Below the pieces are notes generated by a model, which worked only from the letters and a program-made list of their open reading frames with translations, did no database searches and was not told where the DNA came from. Both the position numbers and the translations under genes were made by a program. A stretch of DNA of 64,000 bases from Pisaster brevispinus (Eukaryota > Echinodermata > Asteroidea > Forcipulatida > Asteriidae): assembly GCA_023634235.1 (NCBI GenBank), contig JAMKCF010000003.1:22228742-22292741 (forward strand), in the 5' to 3' direction. Position 1 is the stretch's first letter; each line of letters opens with the position of its first letter. Of the stretch, positions 1 through 12,849 are shown in pieces.

Positions 1-1354
1 TGCACTCATGCTTGTAGGATATTAAAAAAAACAAAAAACGTTCAAGGTGGTTCATGAGAAAATATTAACGGAGAAAAAAAAAGTTAACAAGACAGACAGA
101 AACCAGACTCAAACTTGACCTCAGCTTACATGTACACGTAATCTCACATTGTAAGAGATTGAGTGTTAATTGCATTTACATGTTAGTACAACAAAACAGT
201 TCCCATAGCTCTATCCAGGGTCAATTTTTGGGGGCCACGGAAAACTGTCACTTAAAATTGTCTGGCCCTGATTTCCATCAAAATTAATTTTTGACATATG
301 ATGCTGTTTCAAAAAGAAAAAAACATACAGCAACTTTCACATATGCCATGGAAAATGCACAAAATACATGTAACAGGCTAAAAAAAAATTGGCTGATGGA
401 TGTGTGACTGTGATAATGTCGACCCCGACGATAATTCAAGTTAAGTTTTTAAAAATAGCTACGGCGGCTTTTTCATACAAAACCTTAAATGAAGGCTTAT
501 AAATTTCTTGAATCGACAAAAATAGCTATTTCAAATTTAAGTCTAAATTTTCAGGTCAAATCTGAAGATAGAAAAAAAAACCGGACCTACATGCAGAATC
601 TTTAATGGTAGCACAAAAGTTCCTGACTCAAAGGTAAACATCTTTTACCTATTGAAATGGAACAGTCCAGATACATGCACAAGAACCATTTCGAGTAAAG
701 CTGTTAAACAACAAAAGTTTCGGTCTTTCCAACAAAAATTCATGTTCTTGCCAATGTCAAAACGATACAAAATCCATAGGGTTTAGTACCTTGCTGACGG
801 TAATCCGGAGGCGGTATGCTAAATTCAAAGAGCATCATGGGAGTTCAATTCTAATTTTTTTGTCAGAGCACCTTCTTTTCATTACAATAAAAGCATCCCT
901 CGGCACAACGCTAATAGTGTGTATAAATAACCATTCAACTGACATGACCAAGGAAAGCACGATTAAACAAAACAAATTAGGCAATTTCTTTGTTCCTGTA
1001 ATATGACCACGAAGAGACGTCTACTCTTCAAGTCACCTTTGAAAATCTACGTGCAGAGTCCAATGACTAAAAATAGTCAGGCGCCAGTCGATTCCGCTTC
1101 TTAATCCCAAGGTACCCCATCTCCCGACAATACATCGGCTCATCAAAACAGCATAGAAGAAGTATCCAAGATAACAAATGTTTTTAGATTTGAGAAAAAT
1201 CACTGACAAGACTTTTTTCTCCTGCTGGGCAAATCCCGGAATTGTAAGACATTCATTTTTCCTTGAAAATCAGAGAACAGGGAAACCGCCTTATATTCGG
1301 GAAATTTACAGCTCTAAGGGCACCAAATGGGCGACACTTGGACTCCAGGTAAAC

Positions 1355-1458
1355 TGTAGCAGCAGACTCACCAGGTATTTCCGTTGTTATCAAAAATCTC
1401 TCTATGCTCAGGATTAAGTAAACAATGGGAATTTACTCAGTAAGTCTGCTGCCACCTA
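1355..1458. mobile_element. Small TIR element (MITE), copy A
   Basis: Inverted ends TGTAGCAGCAGACTCACCAG and, read on the other strand, GTAGGTGGCAGCAGACTTAC, about 104 bp apart. Same family as 2450-2556. Confidence 0.7.
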
Positions 1459-2449
1459 CACTGCACCACAAAAAAGCACAATGTACCAAACCAAACTGGG
1501 CACCAGCTTGTTTACAATTTGCAATGGAGTTATAACGCTTCAAACTTTTGGGATCGCTGTTGCAGTTCTGACTTCCCAGTCTTTAAGGGGGTGGAGCTTA
1601 TCATTTGTAGACATGAAAAAAAAGAAAGAAGAAGAATATACCCACTCGGTAAAATGTTGCTTTTCTATTCCACTCAGCTTCGCCACGTTAAATGGATAGT
1701 CCAGATTTCACCTCGTAAAACACATTCTGAGACAATCGGTCACATGCATTTCATATACAATACTAGCCTATATCCTACCCCATAAATGAATCAAAATTTT
1801 CTAAAAAAATACAACAATAACAATGATGTGATTTCCCTTTGATAGTAAGTGTGACTCCTTGTTTCAAGTTCTTGGAAGACACAAGATCTTCCACACATCA
1901 GTCTCAGATCACTTTCAGCCACTGACACTGAACATCACAGAGTTGGTGTCTTATTAGTAATCCACCCACAAGGACAATGCCAGTTATCTATAATTGCCAA
2001 ATTAACAATCACCTTGCTCCTAATCACATATTGCTGCACCTTTCCGGCTAGCCCATTGTGTGTGTACAAACCCCGGGCAACGATTCCAACAATTTTAAGC
2101 TTCTAAGTTTGTTAAGTATACAAAGAGTCAGCTGAGAATAGACAGGCTACCAGCCAAAACCTGTTGCACTATACATGCTACCTAAAGTAAGACTGAATCC
2201 GCGCTAACATGGCTAAGATCAAAACTTTCTCTAAGAAAAACTTGCTGAGAATGAAAAAGTATGGCTTAGCAATACATCAAGTGGTGGGATAGGGCTCCGT
2301 CTTAGGCCCTGCCAGTGTTTTGATGCCTGCTATAGATTTAAGGGGCTTCAAACAGACAGACGGAGCCAAAGCTGGTACCCAAGCCGCGATCGTGGCTTCA
2401 AAAAGGGCCTTACATGTAGTTTACGTTTCAGCCATCACCCAATGGGAGA

Positions 2450-2556
2450 CTAGGTGGCAGCAGACTTACCAGGTAAATCCATTGTTCTCAGTAATGTGCG
2501 CATGCTCAGAACTACTTAAACGATGGAAATTTACCCGGTAAGTCTGCTACCACCTA
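2450..2556. mobile_element. Small TIR element (MITE), copy B
   Basis: A 107-bp element with about 28-bp inverted ends beginning CTAGGTGG(C/T)AGCAGACTTAC. The outermost CTAG is itself palindromic. A half copy (TTGGTGGCAGCAGACATAC) may lie at 55807. Confidence 0.8.
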
Positions 2557-3887
2557 GCGTACCAATGCCTCCCATTGACACATTCTTAATGAGTACATTC
2601 TATACTAAGCTTTTAAGCAAATTCATTTGATGATCTGCCAAAATATGCGCTAAGCTGTAAGCGCTTTATACATGTACTGCTTGTAATAGGATGTTCCCTC
2701 GTCATTTCCGAAAAAAATAGAGAGAGTTTTTTTAATGAACATTTTACCAATTGAAGATCTAAGTTTTGAACTTTGTTGTAAAGTCTGCATCAATTCAGGA
2801 ATATATTTTGTGAAATTTAGTTTAAATTTTTAGGGCAACAGTACCTGCCTCTCATGTCAGCTTTACTGAAAATTAATTCTGTCTCAGCATACTATCTGCA
2901 TCGAAAAACCATTCCTTTACACACACACATAATTATGCTTCCTGCATACTGAACGTGTTAACTGAGCGAGTTAGTGGGTGTGTCCACAAGTTCGATTAGC
3001 ATCAAGGAGTTTTGATTGGCAGCTGTCTATCGGCCAATTTACCTTGTGACAGTGAGATGTAAAGCGTGACAAGTTTGAGGGATAATCTCAGGAGGTTTAT
3101 GGTGTACGTTGGTGGCAATCTTTAGTCATGTTTATGAGTTAAAAAGATGTGCTGAGGATTTGAATACAACTTTAGTGTAACAAGTTAAACTGGGTGGCTT
3201 CAGATTTGATTAGAGAAGATCTCAAAGTGCAATCAGAACATGCTGAGCGAAATGCGATAAAATCGATTATTGACAGATAAAGGGAAAAATGAACTTCTTT
3301 TGAGGAAAATGTAAATTTCGATTGGAACAAATGGAAAAAGAAACTTATCTGTTGTAAACTGCTTAACAATACCAACCAAAATGACACTGTCACATGAAGG
3401 CACATTATTGTTAATGGGCTCACGCTTACACCCTGCACATGAAGCTGATTAACCTTTCTGAACTAGGCTAAATGAAATCTTTACGAAGGCCACCTCTGGC
3501 AAAAGCAAGAGACACCAAGGGCAGTTGCGGTGGCTGATGTGGGTGAATTCAAGTAAAAAGGATGGTACAGTACTAGCGGTTTTGGGGAAGAGTGCATGTT
3601 TTGTTATTAAAGGACAAGATTTCGTCTGGCAATTTTGCATTTAACACAATATTTAGACTGAACGTCTGTGCAAACTGCAGAGCAGCAAATGATGAGTTGT
3701 GAGTAGCAACTGATACATTTTGAGAAGCTTTTTAAATTTGCTGTGCTGTCCAAGGGAAATTGTTGATTGTTGTATGTACATTAATTCAAATTGTCTACAT
3801 TGTACTTGAATAAATATCACAAGTTTAAAGGTACGGTCATACTTTGGACATGCCCCCCCCCCAAAAAAAAAAAGGTATACATATATA

Positions 3888-3888
<1 letters not shown>

Positions 3889-3930
<42 letters not shown>

Positions 3931-3931
3931 A
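3889..3931. repeat. ATAA microsatellite
   Basis: About eleven tetramers (ATAAATAAATAA) following an ATATAT stretch. It could be a worn retroelement tail. Confidence 0.9.
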
Positions 3932-4984
3932 GAATACTAATATCTGACAGCCTCCCTGTTATAAAGATGGTAACAGTGGTAAGCATCCTGCGAAACTATT
4001 TTTGGTTAGAAATCAGTAAATATATGTCAACAAATTTTGATGTCCAACCCACATTTGGAAATTTCCATGGTGTCCGTTCATGAATGCCGTAGCCAGAGAA
4101 GCGATTGGTACCCGCTGTCACCTCACTTAACGTGGATGGATTCAAAGTTATTGATACTGTGACAGTTTTTTGCTGCTTCCACAACAAGTAGACACTGTAT
4201 TCAGCTGAAACTTTCACAGGTGACTTTAAGTATATCTGTCTTGGCAATTTGGCCTACAAATCAGCATTACGCTGAAAGAACCAATCAATGACTCTACCTT
4301 AATAAGAAACTCCCATCAAGCAAATTGTTGAAGCATCCTTAGGTGAAAATAATCCATAAACAACAAAAACACCTCTTTAAAAAAACAAAAATTTACCACA
4401 TTTCCATACACTCTCTTTGTGACATGTTTCTAGGAAATGCAGATGAACTTTACAAAAACTCCCCCACAAAGCACTAAAATTCCTTCAAAGGAAATACAAA
4501 CTTAAGGAAGTATTACCACCGCTCAAAAGTGCAACCGAAATCTGACATGGCAAACTAATTTTATTCCCCCTCCCTGTACAGTACGCAAGATGTCTGTTCC
4601 ATAAATCAACAAGCGCTGAATGGCACTGTAACCAAGGAAAGGTAATCGCAGGAAACAGGCAGGGGAAATGGATGAGCTTAGGCCCAGAAGAGCAGTGTCA
4701 ATATCCACGTTTCCAGAAATAAATAACGCCCGGAGAAGTCATCGATAATCCACAAGCCTCAAAAACTATTACTTCATCGCAAAACCTACAATTTGGCATT
4801 TTTTTAGGCATTCAAAGGCAATGAAATGCAATTTGAATCAGAGAACTATTCCTCAGTGTATTCTTTTTAGTTACTTGAAAATGCCTCGAATAAAAAAACA
4901 GCAGACAGTATGTCTTAATTCCTTTAACAAACACCACAATTGTCCAAACGTCACTTGGGTTTTCTAACCAGTTTTGTAGTCGAG

Positions 4985-5120
4985 TCACCTGTGTCGAGTC
5001 CGAGTCCGAGTCACGAGTCATTAGGTCCGAGTCCGAGTCCGAGTCCCGAGTCACTTGGTCCGAGTCCGAGTCCGAGTCCCGAGTCACTTGGTCCGAGTCC
5101 GAGTCCCGAGTCACTTGTTT
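4985..5120. repeat. GAGTCC-based minisatellite
   Basis: Four units of about 30 bp built from GAGTCCGAGTCC plus CGAGTCACTTGGTCC. The plus strand reads Ser-Pro repeats, the minus strand Asp-Ser repeats with QVTR. Both frames are by-products of the hexamer. Confidence 0.93.
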
Positions 5121-5256
5121 AAATATTGATGGCAAACCAAATGTTGTAAAATAAGCATTGGAAATGACAAAATAAAACACATTTAATTTAAACAAAGTTC
5201 TGTACCTGCAGTTACAATTTTATTTGAGGTTTAACTCCTTGCCCCTTATTCAGAAT

Positions 5257-5475
5257 ATCTTTTAAGGATTTAAAATGATTTTTTTTTTCTCTTCAAAATA
5301 ACCAATTATGTACTGATTTATTTATTTCAGAAAGGTTAATAGCCAACAAATTTAAAGAAACTTTCTCTAAACCATAAACCTTGTTGGCTACCTACCTTTC
5401 TGAAATAAATAAATCAGTAAATAATTGGTTATTTTGAAGAGAAAAAAATCATTTTAAATGCTTAAATTCTTAAAA
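5257..5475. repeat. Long hairpin (foldback) with about 80-bp arms
   Basis: The left arm (about 5265-5352, containing CTTCAAAATAACCAATTATG) and right arm (about 5379-5461, containing its near-exact reverse complement) are separated by about 30 bp. Similarity fades to about 5257 and 5475. It directly precedes a fragment with CCTTTGGTAATTGTCAAAG. Confidence 0.9.
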
Positions 5476-5484
5476 ACTTAATAC

Positions 5485-5525
5485 TTAAAGACACTAGACA
5501 CCTTTGGTAATTGTCAAAGAAACGA
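5485..5525 (+). repeat. Terminal fragment of a common starfish-type element
   Basis: ACACTAGACACCTTTGGTAA and TTGTCAAAG resemble the end of a dispersed DNA element that I recall from asteroid genomes. Only this end is present. Confidence 0.5.
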
Positions 5526-6002
5526 TACGGGGCGGAACGACGGATGCCATGATTAAAAAAGTTTCCTGACCAAGTTTCGCGTGTGCGTGTTGACCATGTG
5601 TGGAAACTGGTGCAAATAACACACAGCCATCACAGTGCAATAATGCAAGCAGTGGTTTACACGTACCAGACATGCCATTTCCCTGGTAATATGCACAATT
5701 GCTTCACGCAAGCAGTGGCTATGGTGTTAACGTTGACAGATAACCAGCATTAATATTGGTGTCGTGCATCTCAGTGATTTATTGTGCGTATTGAACATAC
5801 GAATCGAACATACACGCGCTGTATGTACAGTGCCATCTACTACACAATACTACTACAATTATCACGAACACTATTACTCGCAACACCATACTACAGTGTA
5901 CTTCTTGTGCTAAGACGTTAATATTCCTCCATCCATGTGCACTCCGGGAATGACAATCGGATCATCGGAATCGTTTTTAATATTGAAAAAAGGTATTGTT
6001 TG

Positions 6003-6176
6003 TGAAAATACGTGACTCGCAAGTCACGAGTCCTCGGGGACAAGTCCAAGTCACGATAGTCGAGTCCGAGTCCGAGTCCGAGTCCGAGTCTTTTGCAGAC
6101 GTGACTCGAGTCAAGTCCGAGTCACCGAAATTGGGACTCGAGACGGACTCGAGTCCGAGTCCTGGACTCGAGTCAT
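6003..6176. repeat. Second GAGTCC minisatellite
   Basis: GAGTCC hexamers mixed with the palindrome GACTCGAGTC, in the same orientation as the array 1 kb to the left. A weaker relative (CAAGTCACAAAG, GAGTGACTTGAG) lies at 15533-15610. Confidence 0.9.
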
Positions 6177-6265
6177 ACAACACTGTTTCTAACAAATGAC
6201 AATTTTCTTCAACTTCAGTTGCATTCCTACAAAAAAAGTTTGACAATAAACACTACCAGATGATG

Positions 6266-6486
6266 TCGGCGTTCTCCCTTAACAGTGGTCCGCTGGTCAA
6301 ATACCAGTTAAAACACCAGAGGACCAGTCAAAAGTCTCCTCCAAGTGGTCCAGATGGCTCGTTCAGTATTAAAAAGCATCCCTATTTCATACTAAGTACG
6401 AAATGGTAAAAAAGCTGGTGGACTAGTGAAAGGACAAGCTAACTGGTCAAGATCACCAATCACTTAAAAAGTTAAGGGCAAACCCG
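6266..6486. mobile_element. Dispersed element, copy 1
   Basis: It starts GGCGTTCTCCCTTAACAGTG and ends AAAAGTTAAGGGCAAACCC. The same element is present reversed at 38836-39056. Words like GGTCCGCTGG and CTGGTCAAG recur inside. Ends are imperfectly inverted. Confidence 0.65.
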
Positions 6487-9400
6487 GCACGTATGTTTGT
6501 ATTGCAATAATTCCACATTCTAAGTTGAGAATCAGCGTGCAGCAAATCATGGCGGCATTAAATGGTGTATGCTAACTCTCAGTCTCAAAGCCAAACTTTG
6601 ATTTCGTATGACATTTGTCTTCAACTCGGAAGCAAAAACAAATTATAGTGCATATATAGATAAGCTGACATTTTTTTTACAACACGCCTCTTGTGTACGT
6701 GTGGACATGTCCAAAACAATCCATCTAAAGTTCTAAAAATATTCCCCTCTCCAAACCTCTGGACTTGAACCTCCTACATGTACATGGTAAAATGAAAAAC
6801 AATCCACCCTCAATCCCTTGGGTAGCGGCTAAAAGACCGCCTAAACGACACGAAAATTACTGCATTAAACTAATTTCCACCGACATGAACTACACGTCAC
6901 CATAACAAACACCTTCTACAAGTTGAATTTCACGCTCCATCTATAGCATCGAGTTGTAGACTCATCAGGGACACAGAGCAGGAAATTTCCACTTCCCATA
7001 GTGGCTCCAGCGCTAATTTGGCTCTGACCTTTCCCTGATTCCAATACCGTTTCTCTTGGCACGAAAGACAATCCTTCTAGAAGTTTTCTTACACACTATA
7101 AAAAGTACGTTCAACCTTAATCATTTGAGCCAGCTTCAAAGCCCTCTTTTCTGGCTCATACATGTACATGAAGGTCCAACAGGTGTTACACACCTTCGGG
7201 ACCAATAATCCCTGCCCCCGCCCCTCCCATTTGTGTGTATAACTAAAAGATTACAAGTGTACCAGTTGTTTTGTTCTTGAGACCCCGAAGTAACGATAAA
7301 ACTTTCCTTTACAACGCTACAAACAGTTAAAACAAACATTAGTTTGTTCAACTAACTGTCTGACCTTTCTTTTCAAAAAGAGTTCCTAATTAATGTCTCA
7401 CTTGAGCAACAGTACATGTTTTACCCATAATAAACAAGTTGTAACAAAAGCTTCTTTCTTTTTTTGCCAACACACACATGTACATGGGTACACTTTCTGA
7501 AAAAAAATGGTGAAGCAAGCGCAATTCAGCACAACAATTAACAAAGTTCACTAAGAAACATTTTATAAACACATATCTGAAATTCAGAAATGCTGGAGGT
7601 GTACACATATCTTAACAGGCATTTTGTTTTACATACCCACACAGGCTGATTTTCAAAGCGATTCTTTATTTAATAACCCAGGAAAACAAAACTTTACCCC
7701 CCCCCCCAAAAAAAAAACAACCCAAAACCAACAAACAACCAAAGACAAAAAACCAAGCAGCGTCTTTTTTGTCCAAACCCAAGACAGCCCTTCACACATT
7801 CTAATGTGTATAATTTGCGTGACAGCACATGCCCATTTCCCCCCGCTCCTAAGGAAGGTACTAATTACCAAGCTACCGCGCTCAGCTCTACTCCCACTAA
7901 GTTCCCTCCATTGCCAAATTCCTTTGACCCCGTACCCAAAAACCAGCCAACCCTTAAGAGTACCCCTCCCTGGCACGCTGGGACCCAATATTGAAACCCT
8001 TGATAAAAATTGTTGAACGGTGAAAAACAATATTAGATATCCTTTTTTTTTTCTGTTTCGTAAGAGAGACACAAGTATGGATTGACACTTGTCTGTAGGG
8101 GAGGGGGGGTCTGTAAATGGGAAGCCTGGAGGCATGGGTGTTGGAATCTCAAGACGTAGTTTCCTCTTCAAGCCCCAAGATGATAGAGGGTTGAGATTGT
8201 AAAAACATAGATAAGAAACAGGTAGCACAGATGATGAAAAAAAGGTCAAAGCAACTTCACGCATGCACTCCCACGGATGTCTCACAAACAGCTCAACCTC
8301 GTGTCTCACAAACGGTGAAATTTTCATGAATAACTTTTGACAAAAACAAAAAAATTAATACAAAAAAGTCCTTGCCTGTCAGAGCTAAACCTATTTGTGT
8401 GACCTACTGGAATTTAAAGGTATCTTTCCTATGAATAAAGCTTTATTTTAATTTTTAAAAATTGACTAAAAACAACTTAGCATAGTTATCAATGTTTTAC
8501 TGACATCACTTATTTTGTGATACAGGCCTACTGTCAGACTGTTGTAGAATCTGCCAGCTTGCTCATCTGTTCATTATTCTTTGTTGGTACTTTTTTTCCC
8601 CCTTCCCCATGTTTGCAGCATTTTCCTTTCAAAAAGTACAATTGATTTTTGTGTGTGTGGTAATTGGTACGTTACAAGTAACATGCCATGTGTTGCCCAT
8701 TTCACAGAAAGAAATGTCAAAAAGATGATTTGCAACAGAGTACAGTTTGCGAAATGGCTATTCTTTGTGGAAAAACTTTGTGGCAGTCAGACAAAGCCAA
8801 TGTCAAATTGGTACAAGGCAGTAAAGAATCAACAGAGAATTTCTTGAAATTAATCAAAGTTGCTGTTCAGCAAATTTTTTAAAATCCATCACATTACTCC
8901 TCACATACATGTATATGTATTTATTTAGTCTTGTTAATTTTTTTTCACAGGTTTGTTTCATGAGAAACAATTTCACAGTAGAAGCTGCTCCAACAACTTT
9001 ATTCCAGGTACTACATGTGCATCTCTTTGGAACTCCTTGCCTGGTGCATGTTTCCCTCCATCCTACAATCTAGACTGTTTTAAGAGGAATATCAATTCCT
9101 ACCTTCAGCTCCCCTGAGTTATTTTCATCTTAAATGTTTTCTTCTTGTAGCCCCTTTACCAAGAGTGGCTTTAAGCCTTATGTGGGACGAACTTGCATTA
9201 GAGGAGGACTGAAATACAATATTAAGTTGTGAAAATCTATTTCAGACCATTCAAATTCCATTCAAAAACAACATTTTACTTTTGTCACCTAAAAGTTGCG
9301 AGATCACCATACATGCAACTTCAAAGCAAGAGAGATGTTGAGAACAGCCTTGCAACAAACGCATTTAACAAGTGTAAGGTTCTTGTCCCTACCCTGACCT

Positions 9401-10339
9401 TGGGATGTGGAGAGGGGGATCACAATGTCACCAAAACGGAGAGCATTTTCAAGTCAGCTCACCACCTGGCTTTCCTTGGGGAAACTGTACCCGATTTAGT
9501 CATCCGACGATAAGAGTCGTTAAGTCACATCAAATCGGGTCTCTGCGGCCATGATGGCAAACTAGGAAATTGAGACCTCAATGCAGTACGCGTCGCAGAA
9601 ATAGGGCCTCTTAAGAAGTAGGGGGTAGCAGATGTTGGGTTAGAGAGCGGCTGGAGCAAATGCCGTCATCGCGTTACGAGCCACGGTTGGTTCAGGTGTT
9701 GGATGTTTGACACTTTGGGTCAGTAGAGGTAACGCTTCCTCTTAACCCGGAAAATGTGGAACAAGATAAAAAAAAACACAGTTCCACTAACCATATAAGC
9801 TATTTGAAGCGTTAATTGGTCAGTTTACGATCAGGAATGGTACAAGTTTTCGACTGAATTACTAACTTATGGAAAGGAAATCATCTACATGTACCGAGCT
9901 TAGAGTTGCATATTTATTTAATTAAAGTTGAGGTCACACTTTCTTCAAACAGTCCCCTAACATGCCTAATGAATTTATGACAAGAACATGTTCTAAATCA
10001 ATTTGAGCATTGACTTGAATTACTAAAAACAAGTTCTTGACAACTGTATTTTTATTCTTCAAATTCCTCTCACCACATGATACCATCTGGATGGAAGGGT
10101 AGTGATAATGTCACCTCTAACAAGTTGAGCAAAAGAGTAGGGTCCGATTTTGTAAAACTGTCCACTGGCACGACTGGAAAAGGAAGTCTTTTTTCCTCAC
10201 TATAACATCAAAATCCATTCGGCAAATTACCATACTTCGGAAGAAAAGAAATAGAGTTTTAAGGTGGTACACAGAACATTTGTGAAGCCAATGTCCTTCA
10301 GGACATAGTGCAAGATTGACTGACAGAGAGTGCTACTAA

Positions 10340-10823
10340 GGAAGGGGACCTTAAAAAGAGTACTACTTTTTAAGGTTCCCTCCATTAAAAATAGTACTAC
10401 AATGTTAAGGTCCCTCTCCCTTCAAAAGAGCAGGGCTCGAATTTGACACTGAACCGCAGGCCCGAGGCCAGTGATTTTAGTGTCGGGCCAGTAAACTTAT
10501 GACCGTACAAGTCCGGTGGTCTTGTGTTTTTTAATAATAACACGTCACTGTATTTTTTAATTAAACTGATCAATTGAGTATTGAAGTATTACCCACAAGA
10601 AAAACTTGATAAATCTTCTCTTAGTGCTTGGTACAAAAACAGCTCAAATGTGAAAATGTGTAGAGTGTTCTTCTCATTTTGATTCCGGTCTTGTTACAAA
10701 TTTTCTGGTCCAGTAAAAGTTTTGAGCTACAAGCCCTGCAGTCTTGTGGATTTTTTCCCCAAATTCGAGCCCTGAAGAGTACTACTTTTCAAGGTCCCTC
10801 CTCCATTCAAAAGAGTACTTAGG
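10340..10823. repeat. Short minisatellite split by a TIR element
   Basis: About four copies of an AGAGTACTACTTTTCAAGGT / CCCTCCTCCATTCAAA unit. Two and a half lie left of 10431 and one and a half right of 10774. Confidence 0.75.
10431..10774. mobile_element. 344-bp TIR element with AAGAG duplication
   Basis: Perfect 14-bp inverted ends CAGGGCTCGAATTT, flanked by AAGAG at 10426-10430 and 10775-10779. It interrupts a local repeat, so the original site can be read from its neighbours. Non-coding. Related copies at 22410-22732 (reversed) and 34667-35290. Confidence 0.85.
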
Positions 10824-12245
10824 CCTATGCATACATTGTACATTTGTGCACAGGTTGTATCATTGTGCCGATACTGTTCAAAGTACTATACCCATCCCCT
10901 CCCCACAACCCTTGGGGAAAAAAGAGGGAAAAGATTAACCTGAGTGCCTGTTAGAGTTGATTCTAACTGCACAAATGTCAACATGTGTTGACACATTTCA
11001 AAGTCGGACACAGTCTCCGACACCGTTTCCCCCATTGCACTCTTTTAGTGACCATGAAAACATGAAAACTTTGGATCTCTTAACATGCCTTTGTGTTTAA
11101 AAATATAAAAAAAAGGTTGCTCCCTCAGCAGAAGAAAAAATTGCAGACAAAAACTGGTTCAAAAAGCATAATTCCATATAGTCCTGCTTACAATTGCACA
11201 ATGCTTACTGATTACCATTTCCTGCTTACATGTTTAGCAATAGGTTCACATACATTACACACACTCCATGGCTTACATGTAGTACGACAATACTAAAAAC
11301 AATGCTTGCAGAAAAGCACAGGCCAAACTTTCTTGCTAAGCCAATGGCTTATCCTTACATATGGGGTCATGACAGTCTGTCTCATCATTGTCAAATTTCG
11401 TGTCAGAAGACATTTTCTTCATGTAACTCCAATGAGGATGAGCAAAGAAATCAAAGACCATCTTTAGATCTTGTTCAAACTATAAAGAAAAAAAAAACCA
11501 CCAGTTCAAAAGTCTGTCGGCACTAATCGTCTGTACCCATTGATTGTCGTTTCTTTCAAATGAATCATCACTCGAGCAGAACCTCAACCACAGATGTACT
11601 TCATTTCACACGATGTCTTCATTGAACTCATTGAAACCTGTTCCCTATGCCACTCAACGATGATCAATGACCTGAAAACCACATTGAGATCTGTTGACAT
11701 TCATCCCACGCTTTGTATACACATGGTACATCCCTGATTGTACAGAGCAAATCTCAAACTAGAATACTGAGCACTCAAAGTCCTTTTTTGTATCAGTGAG
11801 GGATAAATTTGGACGGATAAATCTGAAGGTAAATTGAAAGTTTAAAAGCCTGCGGTATAAGATCGTTGCTTGCTGTGACGGTTTTCTGTAGTGTTTTGTA
11901 CAACCAGGGGGAGGGCAATGGCACTGGTAATAGATAGCAGGAGGTGGAAGCAAACATTACACAGTGAAATAAATTATGTTTCTTTATTTATCTTCTACCA
12001 GCATAATTACAACCTCATACCCAGGGCTATTTCTAACATTGTACAAGGCAGTGTAATCCATGGGGTACATCACTCATGTTCCCCTGAGCCATGAACCTGT
12101 AGTTACGTCTTTGTAGCACATCACATGATTGGTTCTCGACCAATAGAATTCACAATTTATTACCGTGGTAGAACAGACAACATTTTGGTTAATGTCAAGG
12201 TCCAGCATCCACACTTTGTCTGACCCAACCTATACACGCAATGAC

Positions 12246-12572
12246 AAACCTGTAAGAGTTTAAGCTCAATAAGCCATCAGAGTCTGAATAAAATAGTCAA
12301 AAAAAAAACACAAAAAAAACATCACTGCTTTAACACTGTTTTCAAGAATCGAGATTTTCAACTCGCGAGATCTGAGTCAAAACTAACTAACAGCTTTACT
12401 CAGTTCTCTAAAACCTACATGTAATACATGTAGGCATTTCAGGCAAAAAACATTTCAAGGGAAGTTTTCCAGCATCACCATCTGACCATCGCTAATACCA
12501 TTGAATTTATGCGTTAATGGTCAAAGTATGAATACATTTTCAATCTTACCAATGATAGGCACACTTTTCAAT
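12246..12572. mobile_element. Starfish-type dispersed element, copy
   Basis: It contains ACCTGTAAGAGTTTAAGCTC then AATAAGCCATCAGAGTC near one end and TTCAATCTTACCAATGATAG at the other. The same order appears at 17361-17632. Internal sequence is diverged. Confidence 0.55.
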
Positions 12573-12663
12573 TAGTGTAGCCCACTCTAACCAATCTATG
12601 TATGTTAATGAGTATTTCACACATTCAAACTTTCATTTGGATATATATAAGATGACATTATGA

Positions 12664-12849
12664 ACAGAGTCACCCTGTTTACCAGCAAGCAGCAGGATTA
12701 AGCACAAACTTCTGCTTTTTGTGTATGAATCACTCACTGACAGTGCCCCTGCATATATTGATGATCTTCTCAAACCACACGATACTCCTCGCAAACTTCG
12801 GTCTTGCAAGTCTAACCTCCTTATTGAGCCCATATCCAATCATTCATGA
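12664..12849 (+). pseudogene. Non-LTR retrotransposon reverse transcriptase, C-terminal relic
   Basis: The frame reads PASSRIKHKLLLFVYESL then SAPAYIDDLLKPHDTPRKLR and SCKSNLLIEP before a TGA. This is the familiar end region of L2/CR1/Jockey-type reverse transcriptases (LP..RI.yKi.ll.y.sL...AP.Y..dLL...). The catalytic palm is absent. A possible remnant of the last helix (SFFKNKKQTNLRLIF) follows in another frame near 12910. The sequence to about 13165 ends in GCGCTTT-rich DNA resembling such elements' 3' ends. Clade cannot be fixed. Confidence 0.7.

Noticed and set aside
4812..5195. 127-codon Asp-Ser-rich frame
   Set aside because: Product of the GAGTCC minisatellite.
7653..8327. 224-codon minus-strand open frame
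   Set aside because: The longest frame outside the gene, but it lacks any domain pattern, contains homopolymer-coded runs, and has no family resemblance I recognise.
9229..9513. 94-codon plus-strand frame
   Set aside because: Reasonable composition but no recognisable domain, no splice context and no homologue I can recall.
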